The translations under genes were made by a program, and so were the position numbers. 64,000 bases of DNA from Legionella beliardensis (GTDB lineage Bacteria; Pseudomonadota; Gammaproteobacteria; Legionellales; Legionellaceae), in assembly GCF_900452395.1 (NCBI RefSeq), contig NZ_UGNV01000001.1:2381501-2445500 (forward strand). The letters run 5' to 3'. Shown piece after piece: positions 17,597-26,216 of this stretch; positions within the stretch are counted from its first letter, which is position 1, and each line of letters starts with the position of its first letter. A model generated the notes under the pieces. That model ran no database searches. It saw nothing but the letters and a program-made list of their open reading frames with translations, and was not told the origin of the DNA.

Positions 17597-19852
17597 TTAA
17601 GGCGTTTGGATTTTATTTTTAATATAAGTACCAGCGGGTTTTAAGCGATCATCTGTCCAGACATTGCTTGAGCAAGTACCAGGAGTCCAAATCGCGCCTG
17701 AACGGAAATCGTCGGAATGATTCCAGTTCGCCCAGCCTATTTTCTTGCTTGCCATCAATTGCATGTATCTATCTGACATAGCAAAATCATTTTCACCGTC
17801 ACCACTGAACGTTTGTGTACCAAATTCAGTAACGAAAATGGGTAAAACATTCGATGCACTATCAAGAGCACTTAAATAATTGTCTCGATGCGATGCGGCA
17901 TAGAAGTGGAAGGCGTACATAATATTCGGGAAATTCACTGGATTACTAACAATTTCCTGATAACTACTGCCATCAGACACACCTAACGAACTCCATCCTC
18001 TTGTACCTACTATAATAGGTGCTTTAGAGTCAATTGCGCGAATCACAGGAATAATTTGATCAGCATAGGTTTTAATTGCTGTCCAACTTACACCATTAGG
18101 TTCATTGGCAATTTCATAGATAATATTGTTTTTGCTCTTATGAGCAGTCGCAATATCAGTAAAAAATCGCTTAGCGCGGTCTAAATTATAATTAGGATCG
18201 CCAGGATTTAAGATATGCCAATCGACTATTACATAAACACCCCGATTAGTTATCTCATCGATTAAACGGCTTACTTGCTGAGTAAATTGCGTAGGATTGG
18301 TTTCATAACCACCTTCTTGCACATACAGAGCAATCCGTATCACATTCGATTTAAAGCTATTAACTAAAGCATCTAATGCAGCAGGTGTCATGCATTGGCT
18401 AAACCATTGCAGCCCATGTGAACTCATGCCCTTCAATTGAATGGCATCGCCATGCTCATTACATAACTTTGTTCCACAAACAGTTAACTGGCCATTTACT
18501 GCCACAGGCGTGCCTGTACCTTGCTTAGTTAGCGCTATAGCAACTGTTGCATTAGGAGTAGCTGTTAAAGGTTGCGGTGTAAATTTAACCGAGTAACCAC
18601 TCACAGGATCAGACGACAACGTATAAATAACGCCATCCGTTAAGGACACTGTTCTTGAACCACTGCCATTAGTTAAACTAACCGTAGTCGTTACGGGCGC
18701 GGTATTATTATTAGGCGTTAGCGTTACCCTTAATGACGTAAGTGTGGTTGGAGCACCTGTTACATTTAAAGTAACGGTATCTTGCGCTACTTGCACACAC
18801 TTATAGGTTAAATTAGTTGTAGGCGCTGTAGCACTCGCTGTTAAACTAGCGGGGTTAAAACTTGGCGTACACGTATAACCATTGTAGCTAATTGTATCCG
18901 TAGAAAATGTATAAGTACTGCCTACTTTCAACTGACTAACAGTAGTCGTAGTATTCCAAGCAACTGTTTGTGATACTGTACTACCAGACTGACCTTCTCT
19001 TACTAAAACTGCCGGTCTACCTGTATAACCTGTTATTTCGCTAGGCAAACTTTGCACTTTAATAGCAATTTTACCCTCTTGTTGCACCATGCTATAAGTA
19101 ACGGTAGCTGACGCTTGCTGACCTGCTGTAATCGTGACTGTACTAGGTGCTGCAGTACCTTGATACGAATTTCCAGAGCTATCAGAAACAGCTTGTGGTG
19201 ATATAGCATAACTGCCTGGAGCTAAATTAGGCACTGTTACTGTTGTATTCCACGGTAGTTGCACATCACTGACTTTCTGCCCATTTAGAGTTAAATGAAC
19301 TAGTGCATAAGTTTGGCTAACATTCGTTGGCTTAGTTGATGCATTTTTTAATTGTAAGCTGCCTGTCTCACTAGGATTATCACCACCTACATAGACGTTA
19401 ACAGAGCCGTCGACATGCGTATCAGCGCTAACACCATATTTAATTTGGATTGAACTGCCGGCAGGTAAAAGCGTTGTCGTGCCAGGATAAGCTTTAAAAT
19501 GCATAGCAAGTGTTGCTAGGTGAGTACCGTCAGATTGCGGCTGCGAAGTGATGTTAAGCGGTGCGTCCGGGTAAGGTAGAGGTGAAAAATCGCCCCAGAA
19601 ATTAGTATTTAATGCTGCAGTGTTTTTAAAGGTAACCGTGGTATTTTCGAAATCAACGGCCCTATTACAATTATTGGTTAGCTTAAGCGTAACATTTTTC
19701 CAATATCTATCCCCAGCAGCCGTAAACTGTGATGTGATGCACGTGGTAGGCTGAGCAGCCACCGTTGGCACATGCGCAGGTTGCGTCACTGAGGCCATCA
19801 CGCTCTGAGTTAATAGGATTAAAGGGCCTAAACCCCCTAGATGATATCTCAT
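17597..19852 (-). CDS. Secreted glycoside hydrolase family 5 cellulase with three-module linker
   Basis: About 751 residues. I place the start at 19852 (MRYHLGGLGPL) because AAGGA sits 8 bp upstream and a signal peptide ending in SVMA follows; an in-frame start at 19930 would only add a non-signal extension. Residues about 30-150 look like a carbohydrate-binding or beta-sandwich module. Three related modules of about 90-95 residues, each with a NTTVTV-like strand pair, cover about 180-450. The catalytic (beta/alpha)8 domain is C-terminal, with acid/base E584 (IANEPNG) and nucleophile E676 (FVTEFGT) intact. It should hydrolyse beta-1,4-glucans outside the cell, probably via type II secretion (inference from known Legionella cellulases). 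Divergent from the LPMO gene. Confidence 0.88.
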   Translation of the reverse strand: MRYHLGGLGPLILLTQSVMASVTQPAHVPTVAAQPTTCITSQFTAAGDRYWKNVTLKLTNNCNRAVDFENTTVTFKNTAALNTNFWGDFSPLPYPDAPLNITSQPQSDGTHLATLAMHFKAYPGTTTLLPAGSSIQIKYGVSADTHVDGSVNVYVGGDNPSETGSLQLKNASTKPTNVSQTYALVHLTLNGQKVSDVQLPWNTTVTVPNLAPGSYAISPQAVSDSSGNSYQGTAAPSTVTITAGQQASATVTYSMVQQEGKIAIKVQSLPSEITGYTGRPAVLVREGQSGSTVSQTVAWNTTTTVSQLKVGSTYTFSTDTISYNGYTCTPSFNPASLTASATAPTTNLTYKCVQVAQDTVTLNVTGAPTTLTSLRVTLTPNNNTAPVTTTVSLTNGSGSRTVSLTDGVIYTLSSDPVSGYSVKFTPQPLTATPNATVAIALTKQGTGTPVAVNGQLTVCGTKLCNEHGDAIQLKGMSSHGLQWFSQCMTPAALDALVNSFKSNVIRIALYVQEGGYETNPTQFTQQVSRLIDEITNRGVYVIVDWHILNPGDPNYNLDRAKRFFTDIATAHKSKNNIIYEIANEPNGVSWTAIKTYADQIIPVIRAIDSKAPIIVGTRGWSSLGVSDGSSYQEIVSNPVNFPNIMYAFHFYAASHRDNYLSALDSASNVLPIFVTEFGTQTFSGDGENDFAMSDRYMQLMASKKIGWANWNHSDDFRSGAIWTPGTCSSNVWTDDRLKPAGTYIKNKIQTP

Positions 19853-20116
19853 AATCATTTTCCTTATGAATTGAGTTAAAAAATTTATAAAAAAATACCA
19901 GCAAGTGAAAATCACTTGCTGATTATTCAAAATAGGTCAAAAAGAAATTATTGCGTAATTTATATTACGCCTGAAAACCCATGATGAAATCAAGTAAAAT
20001 ATAAATTAATTTAAAATTAATAAGATCCTAACTAGGATCATTTTACTAAAATATTTGAATTGCTAAAAAATTTCGTTTATAAAGAAATTTCGATATTTTT
20101 TACATGGACTTAAAAT

Positions 20117-21787
20117 ATGCAATACTTTAAACGAACCAGCCTTATCTTTTTTACCTATCTATCCTTAGTCTTACTTTCTACGGCACCTTTTGCCCATGGC
20201 GTCATTGAAAGCCCACCCTCACGCGAACAATTTTGTGGTGTAGAAAGTAAACCTGATGAAATTTTTAAAGATAAAATGACTCACGAGAAATGCCGGCCTA
20301 TTATGACCAAAGAAGATGGTACGCTAGATAATAGCGTTTACAACTTCATGGCTGTCTTAACTCATACCATTGGCCGCTCAACCAAACCTATCGATCAGTT
20401 GCCTAAGTATGTTTGTGGGTTTGGCTCAGAAATGTGGAGTGGTGGCAGGACGCCTTGGGATAGAGCCAATGATTGGCCAACTACTCTTATCAACGGTGGT
20501 CAGCAAAAATTTACTTGGAATATTTCCTGGGGTAATCATTTTGGTGATACTGAGGAGTTTGCTTATTGGATTACCAAACCTGACTTTCAATTTGATCCCA
20601 ATAAAGAATTAACTTGGAATGATTTTGAAGCTACACCTTTTTGTCATCTCAAGTACAATGATCAATCGCCTAATGCTAATCCAAATGTCGTTCCTGACAA
20701 AGCCAATAACAAATTCATTACCACATGTAATGTACCTGCACGTGCGAATCGCGCAGTCATTTATGGTGAATGGGGCCGAAACAGCTATACCTATGAGCGC
20801 TTTCACTCTTGTATAGACGTAGTCTTTTCACCTGATACTAATCCTGGCACTATCAAAGCTGTGATTAGTCCTTTGCCTGCACAGATAACAGGTCCTACTG
20901 AGATACAGTTAGATGGTAGCCGCTCACAAGGCACTAATTTAACTTATAATTGGTCAATTGACGCGGAAAATCAAACACCTTATCAGTTACAAAATAGCCA
21001 AAGTGCTAAGGCGCGTTTACTTATTGCCAATGTCAATGCGCAACAGAAAGTAACTGTTAATCTAACCATCCAACAAGGGCAAGTAACCAATCGTGTTAGC
21101 ACTCAATTTACCCATGTACCTGCTGTCGCTGCCACTTGGAAAATGGTGGGCAGAGCGACACTTGATTCGACGTTAAAATCAGGTGATAAAATACAGTTAC
21201 GCCTCATTGACAATGCTGGAAAAGACTACCTCTTCCCAAGCACGCCTTTAGTGTTAACTGATGATACAGCTAGACCTGAAAATTGGGCTTATACACTGGC
21301 ACAATTAGTCAATCCTGGTAACCAGTTCTCATCTAAAATAGGGGTTTTAAGCTCTGATAATAAAACGATTGAACCAATTCGATCAGCTACAGACAATATG
21401 ATTTATGTGCCTATTAGTAGCACTATTACTAACGGCTATATTCAAGTAGAAAAAACCACTGATCCGGTGCAATCTTGTGTATCACAACGTAAACAAGGTT
21501 CAGGTAGCTATTGGTTAGGTTATGATGTTTATGCTGATAAAGCACCAATTATCTTAAACTTTAGTGCTACTGGCATTGACTTGACTAAAGTGATTGTAGA
21601 TAAAGGCGTATTTAGTGACGTTAAAGTATTAGACAAAGACAGATTACTAATTAACAAAAAACCTGATTGGGTTACTAAAACCACACCAGGTTATTTAGCT
21701 TTCTTTGGCCCGAATTACGGAAGCTATGATCCGTTTAACTCACCTATTAATGCAACTTGCCAAACTGGCGCTTTATTCAAGCAATAA
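20117..21787 (+). CDS. Lytic polysaccharide monooxygenase (AA10), chitin/cellulose-active type
   Basis: A 556-residue secreted protein. The signal peptide ends at APFA-26, so mature protein starts with H27 (HGVIESPPSR), the first ligand of the copper histidine brace. H141 in SWGNHFGDTEE is the likely second. The AA10 domain extends to about residue 240 and contains several cysteines. A PKD/Ig-like region (about 250-345) and a GbpA-like region follow. The C-terminal domain has an SYWLGYDVYADKAP segment. Such enzymes oxidatively cleave crystalline chitin or cellulose, consistent with the divergently encoded cellulase. Type II secretion is inferred. A strong terminator follows. Confidence 0.88.
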   Translation: MQYFKRTSLIFFTYLSLVLLSTAPFAHGVIESPPSREQFCGVESKPDEIFKDKMTHEKCRPIMTKEDGTLDNSVYNFMAVLTHTIGRSTKPIDQLPKYVCGFGSEMWSGGRTPWDRANDWPTTLINGGQQKFTWNISWGNHFGDTEEFAYWITKPDFQFDPNKELTWNDFEATPFCHLKYNDQSPNANPNVVPDKANNKFITTCNVPARANRAVIYGEWGRNSYTYERFHSCIDVVFSPDTNPGTIKAVISPLPAQITGPTEIQLDGSRSQGTNLTYNWSIDAENQTPYQLQNSQSAKARLLIANVNAQQKVTVNLTIQQGQVTNRVSTQFTHVPAVAATWKMVGRATLDSTLKSGDKIQLRLIDNAGKDYLFPSTPLVLTDDTARPENWAYTLAQLVNPGNQFSSKIGVLSSDNKTIEPIRSATDNMIYVPISSTITNGYIQVEKTTDPVQSCVSQRKQGSGSYWLGYDVYADKAPIILNFSATGIDLTKVIVDKGVFSDVKVLDKDRLLINKKPDWVTKTTPGYLAFFGPNYGSYDPFNSPINATCQTGALFKQ

Positions 21788-21810
21788 GTTCAAGCCAACT
21801 AATACTTTCT

Positions 21811-21843
21811 AATATTATTCCCGCACTCGCGGGAATAATATTT
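21811..21843 (+). terminator. Rho-independent terminator after LPMO gene
   Basis: AATATTATTCCCGC pairs perfectly with GCGGGAATAATATT around a 4-base loop, then TTTAAAT follows. It lies 24 bp after the LPMO stop codon. Confidence 0.8.
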
Positions 21844-21984
21844 AAATAACCAGCCGACTTCTAGCAAACACTACTCTGCCCCATTCACTTATTTCCTAGT
21901 TTCATATAAAAAATAATCCGTTGCCTAAATGCTTTTTATTTTTTAAACTAGAATATAATAAGAGCAATTTGACCAGTTATTAAT

Positions 21985-23694
21985 ATGAGAGAATCAGACG
22001 AAATTAAACCTGCCAGCCAAGAAAAAGCGCCAAATACTAGCATGGCTTCAAACGCCAGCCTAAGCCAACCTGATGCGCCTTTAATAAGCACAGCAAAGGA
22101 TATATCACGCCAAATTGATACTACAAAATTTAATTTAAACGCCTTTTATCGCGATGATATTAAAGGCATTGTATGGCCCTTAGATGTGATGAAAACGGTG
22201 CTTCATATAAAAGCGACCCAACGGATTGAAAAAGGAAACTTAGTTCCGTTTAATTACCTGGTTACTGAGTATAAGTTACCAGAAGATAAACCTGATTATT
22301 CTTTTTCAGACCAACCTGAATTTGCCACCTTAATCGACTTTCTTAAAAAAAATCATGACAAGCTTCCAGTGGGCTTACGGTTTCAACTGGCAGTGCTAAT
22401 TGATGGGCATTGGACCTGTGTGGACAATGTTATTACCAGTCGTGGGATTGCGGCATTTAATTTAGATTCAGTTATGGACTCCCGCAGTAGAAAGTTTTTT
22501 CAAGCCTATGCGATAGGCCTTGATCAGGCAAAACTCTTCGATTCAAGTTACATCTATTATATTGATGTACCCAGCGATGGTCCTTTTGCGCCAACCCCTA
22601 AAAAGAAAGTGGCTAACATGATTCAAACAGACTGGGTTAGTTGTGGCATTTTTGTCGTTGATCATCTCTCATTTTTATCACGAACTAATGTGTTTCCACA
22701 CTTGAAAAAAGCAGTAGGCGACAGCGATTATCGCACCCTTGCCAGAGCTGATATTCCACCTGCCTTATCACCCATTTTTAGGCTAAGCCAAAGTCATTCT
22801 CTTCTAGACAGCTTAAGCAAGCAACAAAATGAAACGATTGCAACGAGAAAAGACAGTAAAAAATTAGGCGAATTAGATAGAGCGATTGTTAATACGCGTA
22901 AAAAAGGGGAAAAGTTACTAGCCGAAGCTAAGCGCTATGTTCAAAGTGAGCCGCAAGCTTGTCAAGCTATTTTCAGCCATAACTTAGTGCAGCAATTGGC
23001 TGATTATGCTAATCACTATTCAAAACCGGTTAATGATTTAGTGGCTTACATTTATAACGCCCTGCCCCAGTGCCAAGGTTTAAAAGACGAAGAGGCTATT
23101 AAACTGATGCACAAGCTGCATCAAACCATACTGACTGATAGCTCAGACACCGATAAAATCCTAACCATGTTAGACATAACCATAAGAAGTCTAGAGCAAT
23201 TAAATGATGTATCAGCCTATCGCGTTTTAGCGGGCATCATTAGCTATGCGGCACTTAACATTAATGACAATAGCGAATTGTTTAAGTTTTATGAACATAT
23301 CCTAAAGAGCTCAACCTTCGGTGGCTTAAGCAATCATACAAACTCATTTTTTGCTAAACCGAGCCCTCTGGCGCCTTCCCTAATCAGCCATATTGAAAAA
23401 GCCATTAAAAATCAACTTCTCTATAATGCCGCCCAAGGCTTAAGCCTTGGCAATACACAACAATTAGATACGCTTAATCATGAAGTTATTCAACGCTTTC
23501 TCAATAAGCCCCGCGCGTTCGCCACTTCTGAAACTAAAAGCACACAATTAGTCAGTCAACTAGATAACCTAAAAGAAAAACCTGATCCAGTAAAATTAAA
23601 GGCGTTAACTAAAGAGTTAGAGGATAAAAGAACAGAAGTGCTTGCAGAATTTAATTTTAAGATAACACCTGCCCCTTCATCTCTCGGTTTATAG
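21985..23694 (+). CDS. Candidate effector with Ulp1/C48-like cysteine peptidase signature
   Basis: A 569-residue protein I do not recognise as a named gene. Residues about 100-250 show the order and spacing of a CE-clan (Ulp1/C48 or YopJ-like) catalytic site: H142 in DGHWTCVDN, D161 in AAFNLDSV, Q214 in NMIQTDWVS and C220 in SCGIFVVDHL. The H-D gap of 19 and Q-C gap of 6 agree with that fold. The rest (about 290-569) is mostly helical and polar, with no signal peptide or membrane segment. Members of this clan cut ubiquitin-like proteins or acetylate host proteins, so host targeting is plausible but inferred. Its 3' end is duplicated as a relic at 25965-26133. Ribosome binding site is weak. 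Confidence 0.7.
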   Translation: MRESDEIKPASQEKAPNTSMASNASLSQPDAPLISTAKDISRQIDTTKFNLNAFYRDDIKGIVWPLDVMKTVLHIKATQRIEKGNLVPFNYLVTEYKLPEDKPDYSFSDQPEFATLIDFLKKNHDKLPVGLRFQLAVLIDGHWTCVDNVITSRGIAAFNLDSVMDSRSRKFFQAYAIGLDQAKLFDSSYIYYIDVPSDGPFAPTPKKKVANMIQTDWVSCGIFVVDHLSFLSRTNVFPHLKKAVGDSDYRTLARADIPPALSPIFRLSQSHSLLDSLSKQQNETIATRKDSKKLGELDRAIVNTRKKGEKLLAEAKRYVQSEPQACQAIFSHNLVQQLADYANHYSKPVNDLVAYIYNALPQCQGLKDEEAIKLMHKLHQTILTDSSDTDKILTMLDITIRSLEQLNDVSAYRVLAGIISYAALNINDNSELFKFYEHILKSSTFGGLSNHTNSFFAKPSPLAPSLISHIEKAIKNQLLYNAAQGLSLGNTQQLDTLNHEVIQRFLNKPRAFATSETKSTQLVSQLDNLKEKPDPVKLKALTKELEDKRTEVLAEFNFKITPAPSSLGL

Positions 23695-23726
23695 AATATG
23701 CTTATAAGGTTTACTTTAAATAAAAG

Positions 23727-23749
23727 AGTAGCTAAGTAATTTAGCTACT
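23727..23749. terminator. Bidirectional stem-loop between convergent genes
   Basis: AGTAGCTAA pairs perfectly with TTAGCTACT around a 5-base loop, with A-rich sequence on the left. It lies between the C48-like gene and the converging glycine-zipper gene and could serve both. A near-identical structure is at 26164-26188. Confidence 0.65.
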
Positions 23750-23770
23750 TAAGTAAAGTTAGTACTGCTC

Positions 23771-25735
23771 TTAAGAGCTGTAAGTGAGGTCGTCAGTATC
23801 AGAAAGATTATCATCTTGAGCTCTAGGGTCAACACTTCCTAGCGATCCTGCTCTCTTTCGTGTACTTACTAAATCTGAAACATTGGTTGTTTCTTTTGGT
23901 TTTGGCCATGTTCTATCAAAACCATGATATTTATTATCAGTACTTCCTGTTAACCTTTCCTTTTGTGTATTATCACTAGTAGGGGCACTGCTTGATAGCC
24001 TAGTTAAAGCAGGACTTACTCCAGCAGGTTGTGAGTTAGAAGGCGCTCCTAAATCAGCGCTACGTACTTCTTCTAGATCAGATTCTTGTCCCTTAGCTAC
24101 CGCCTTAGGCTCTCCTGCTCCTGATTCATTATTTATAGGCAAGGCCGGCGCCGGATTTTCAGCTACTTTTCTACTAGCCCGCCAAGCATTAAATTTTTGT
24201 ACTCCGGCTACAGCTAAACCGGTAAGAACTGGAATAGCCGCACCCACGCCTGCGCCGATTCCCATACCAACAAGAGTGCCAATTCCAGGGATAGGAATAA
24301 TCGTTCCTAAAAGAGCGCCAACTGCCATGCCTATACCCGTGCTACCTAATGTCGTAAGTGCGGTTCCGATTTTAGGATAGTTGGTGAATGCATTATAAAG
24401 ACCCGTACCTGCTAAGCTAACTGAGGCCCCTACACCTGCGCCGATTGCCGCACCTATGGCAGTACCTACTCCAGGAAAAGCCACAGTACCTAAAAGGGCA
24501 CCTACGCCAGCACCAATGCCTGCACTACCTACAGTAGTAAGTGCTGTACCCGTGGCACGGTTTTTTTGCCATATATTATATATACCTGTACCAGCTAGAC
24601 TCACAGCAGCACCGACACCCGCGCCGATAGCGGCTCCTATGCCTGTACCAATTCCTGGGAAAATAAAGGTACCCAATACGGCACCCACCCCAGCCCCTAA
24701 GCCTGCGCTACCTACAGTGGTCAGTATTGTACCTACAGCAGCTTGTTTCCTGTATAAGTCATAGAGACCTGCACCGGAAACACCCAACCCACCACCAATA
24801 GCAGCACCAAAAGCAGCACCAATTGCTGTACCAACGACCGGTACTACGGAGCCTACGATAGCACCAATAATACTACCTAGAGCTGCACCACCTAGGGGGC
24901 CAATAATTTTACGATTCTTAGTTAAAAATCTTCTAGCTTTATCAAAAAATGAATCAACTTCGAGTTGAGCCCTAGCTTCGTCAGTTAAATTATTAACTTG
25001 AGGTAAGAGTTCCTGTAATTTAGCTAATTTTTCTACATTAATAGAATTATCTTCATTGAATATGTCTTTTAATAGATTTGCTATAAATACTGAATTTAAT
25101 GCTTCTCGTAAATCATCACTAGCTGAGCTAATTGATGACTTACTACCATCTCCCAATAAACCACCTAATATATAGCTACCACCTAACAAATCTTCATTGA
25201 TTTCTTCCTCACCAAAATTCATCAAAATAGTTTCATCATGGTCTTTCCGTGGCTCTGTGGTCTTCCTACTAACAGAAGCTATCCAATAATTAGGATCTGC
25301 CGTAGAAGTTTCTAAAGCTACCCCGCAATAATTACCCTCATCATCACAATATGCAAACGCGATACTTATATGTTTTCCTTTTGGAGATAATTGTAAGTAA
25401 TCAATGACTTGTTCATTTCTATAGTATGGATCTTTTGAGATACTAGGTGGGTTAATTATTCCGTCAATTATGAGATCTTTAAAATATGAACACTTGTTCT
25501 GGGCAACTATATCGCCTTGAACATAGCTTGAACGATCGACAGCCAGCCAAGCATTCTCAAAATCACCCCAAGTTTTTCCATTGGAATTGACAAATAATAA
25601 TCCTCCTCTGTGCAGATCTATACTTATAGGATCTGAGCCCGCGGAATTGTCGCCATTAAATAATTCCCTAGGTACGCTTTTAGGCAAAGCATTTACAGCT
25701 TGATTGTAATTACCTTTAAATTTTTTACCACCCAT
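23771..25735 (-). CDS. Glycine-zipper repeat membrane protein, candidate effector
   Basis: A 654-residue protein, paralogous to the product of 9296-10672. The N-terminal domain (about 1-250) contains YCDDEGNYCGVALETSTADP, then NYW, matching the paralogue. Residues about 279-515 consist of three complete glycine-zipper units of about 61 residues plus one diverged terminal unit. Each has the order GAGVGAxLG, FPGxGTxIGAAIGAGVG, LAGTGxYN, then GTALTTVGSAG. Each unit could form a helical hairpin in a membrane. The C-terminal tail (about 520-654) is polar, charged and disordered-looking with EESDLEE-type acidic stretches. No signal peptide. Function unknown; a translocated membrane-active effector is my inference. 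Confidence 0.72.
   Translation of the reverse strand: MGGKKFKGNYNQAVNALPKSVPRELFNGDNSAGSDPISIDLHRGGLLFVNSNGKTWGDFENAWLAVDRSSYVQGDIVAQNKCSYFKDLIIDGIINPPSISKDPYYRNEQVIDYLQLSPKGKHISIAFAYCDDEGNYCGVALETSTADPNYWIASVSRKTTEPRKDHDETILMNFGEEEINEDLLGGSYILGGLLGDGSKSSISSASDDLREALNSVFIANLLKDIFNEDNSINVEKLAKLQELLPQVNNLTDEARAQLEVDSFFDKARRFLTKNRKIIGPLGGAALGSIIGAIVGSVVPVVGTAIGAAFGAAIGGGLGVSGAGLYDLYRKQAAVGTILTTVGSAGLGAGVGAVLGTFIFPGIGTGIGAAIGAGVGAAVSLAGTGIYNIWQKNRATGTALTTVGSAGIGAGVGALLGTVAFPGVGTAIGAAIGAGVGASVSLAGTGLYNAFTNYPKIGTALTTLGSTGIGMAVGALLGTIIPIPGIGTLVGMGIGAGVGAAIPVLTGLAVAGVQKFNAWRASRKVAENPAPALPINNESGAGEPKAVAKGQESDLEEVRSADLGAPSNSQPAGVSPALTRLSSSAPTSDNTQKERLTGSTDNKYHGFDRTWPKPKETTNVSDLVSTRKRAGSLGSVDPRAQDDNLSDTDDLTYSS
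24230..24905 (-). repeat. Tandem 183-bp coding repeats (glycine-zipper units)
   Basis: Internal tandem array encoding three full units of 60-61 residues and a terminal variant. The two middle units are the most alike (for example IGAAIGAGVGAAVSLAGTGI against IGAAIGAGVGASVSLAGTGL), which suggests recent unequal recombination. The paralogue at 9296-10672 has only one full and one terminal unit, so copy number differs between family members. Confidence 0.8.
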
Positions 25736-25964
25736 CAGAAAGATTCTCTTAGCTTTATCTTTTAAACCTATATATATTGTAGCGCTTAATTGTTAATAAT
25801 TTATGAACAGTTAGATTGTTTATTAACCATTTTTTAATGGTATTAAAATTTAGTACTCAAGGTATAATCGACATTATTTTGAAACGAAGTGTCTAATAAT
25901 AAAATCAAAACGATAATTTATAGGTTTAAATTTACTTAAATTGATTGATTTACTACCTTAGCTA

Positions 25965-26133
25965 GCTCTGGAACTAAGAGCATGCAACGAGTGAGTCAAT
26001 TAGATAGCCTAAGAGAAAAGCTGGATCCAGCAAATTAAAAGCATTAACTCACGAGCTAGAGGATACAAAAACGGAAGTGCTTGCAGAATTTAATTTTAAG
26101 ATAACGCTTGCATCTTTATCTCTGGATTTATAG
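25965..26133 (+). pseudogene. Relic of the C48-like gene 3' end
   Basis: This stretch aligns along its whole length with about 23526-23694, the last 56 codons of the C48-like gene. It keeps nearly identical runs such as AGAAGTGCTTGCAGAATTTA-type sequence and the same stop codon. One A is missing after CTGGATCCAGC, which shifts the frame and creates a TAA stop (VSQLDSLREKLDPAN-stop). No homologous sequence is visible upstream of about 25965, so only the tail was copied or has survived. The similarity continues past the stop into the terminator. Confidence 0.88.
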
Positions 26134-26163
26134 ATGAATTTATGGGATTAGTTTAAATTAAAA

Positions 26164-26188
26164 GAGTAGCTAAACAAGTTAGCTACTC
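26164..26188. terminator. Duplicated bidirectional stem-loop
   Basis: GAGTAGCTAA pairs perfectly with TTAGCTACTC around a 5-base loop. It is the counterpart of the structure at 23727-23749 and lies 28 bp beyond the stop codon of the next minus-strand gene, so it probably terminates that gene now. Confidence 0.65.
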
Positions 26189-26216
26189 GAATAAGGTGAT
26201 ACTGCATTTAACTAAA

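Larger units (their letters stand above)
25736..26216. other. 481-bp intergenic region with gene relic
   Basis: No intact gene. The first 230 bp are AT-rich and presumably carry the promoter of the minus-strand glycine-zipper gene. The remainder holds the relic of the C48-like gene end (25965-26133) and its duplicated stem-loop (26164-26188). Confidence 0.6.

Noticed and set aside
19853-19930. Upstream start of the cellulase gene at 19930
   Set aside because: It would place 26 residues before a good signal peptide and lacks a proper ribosome binding site; AAGGA is located correctly for 19852.
24456-24764. 102-residue Pro/Ala-rich open frame opposite the glycine-zipper repeats
   Set aside because: It is the antisense reading of the glycine/alanine-rich repeats; the composition (PTPAP) follows directly from that, and no ribosome binding site is present.
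24230-24905. Regularly spaced repeats that might be taken for a CRISPR-like array
   Set aside because: The 183-bp units are protein-coding repeats in frame; there are no short direct repeats with unique spacers.
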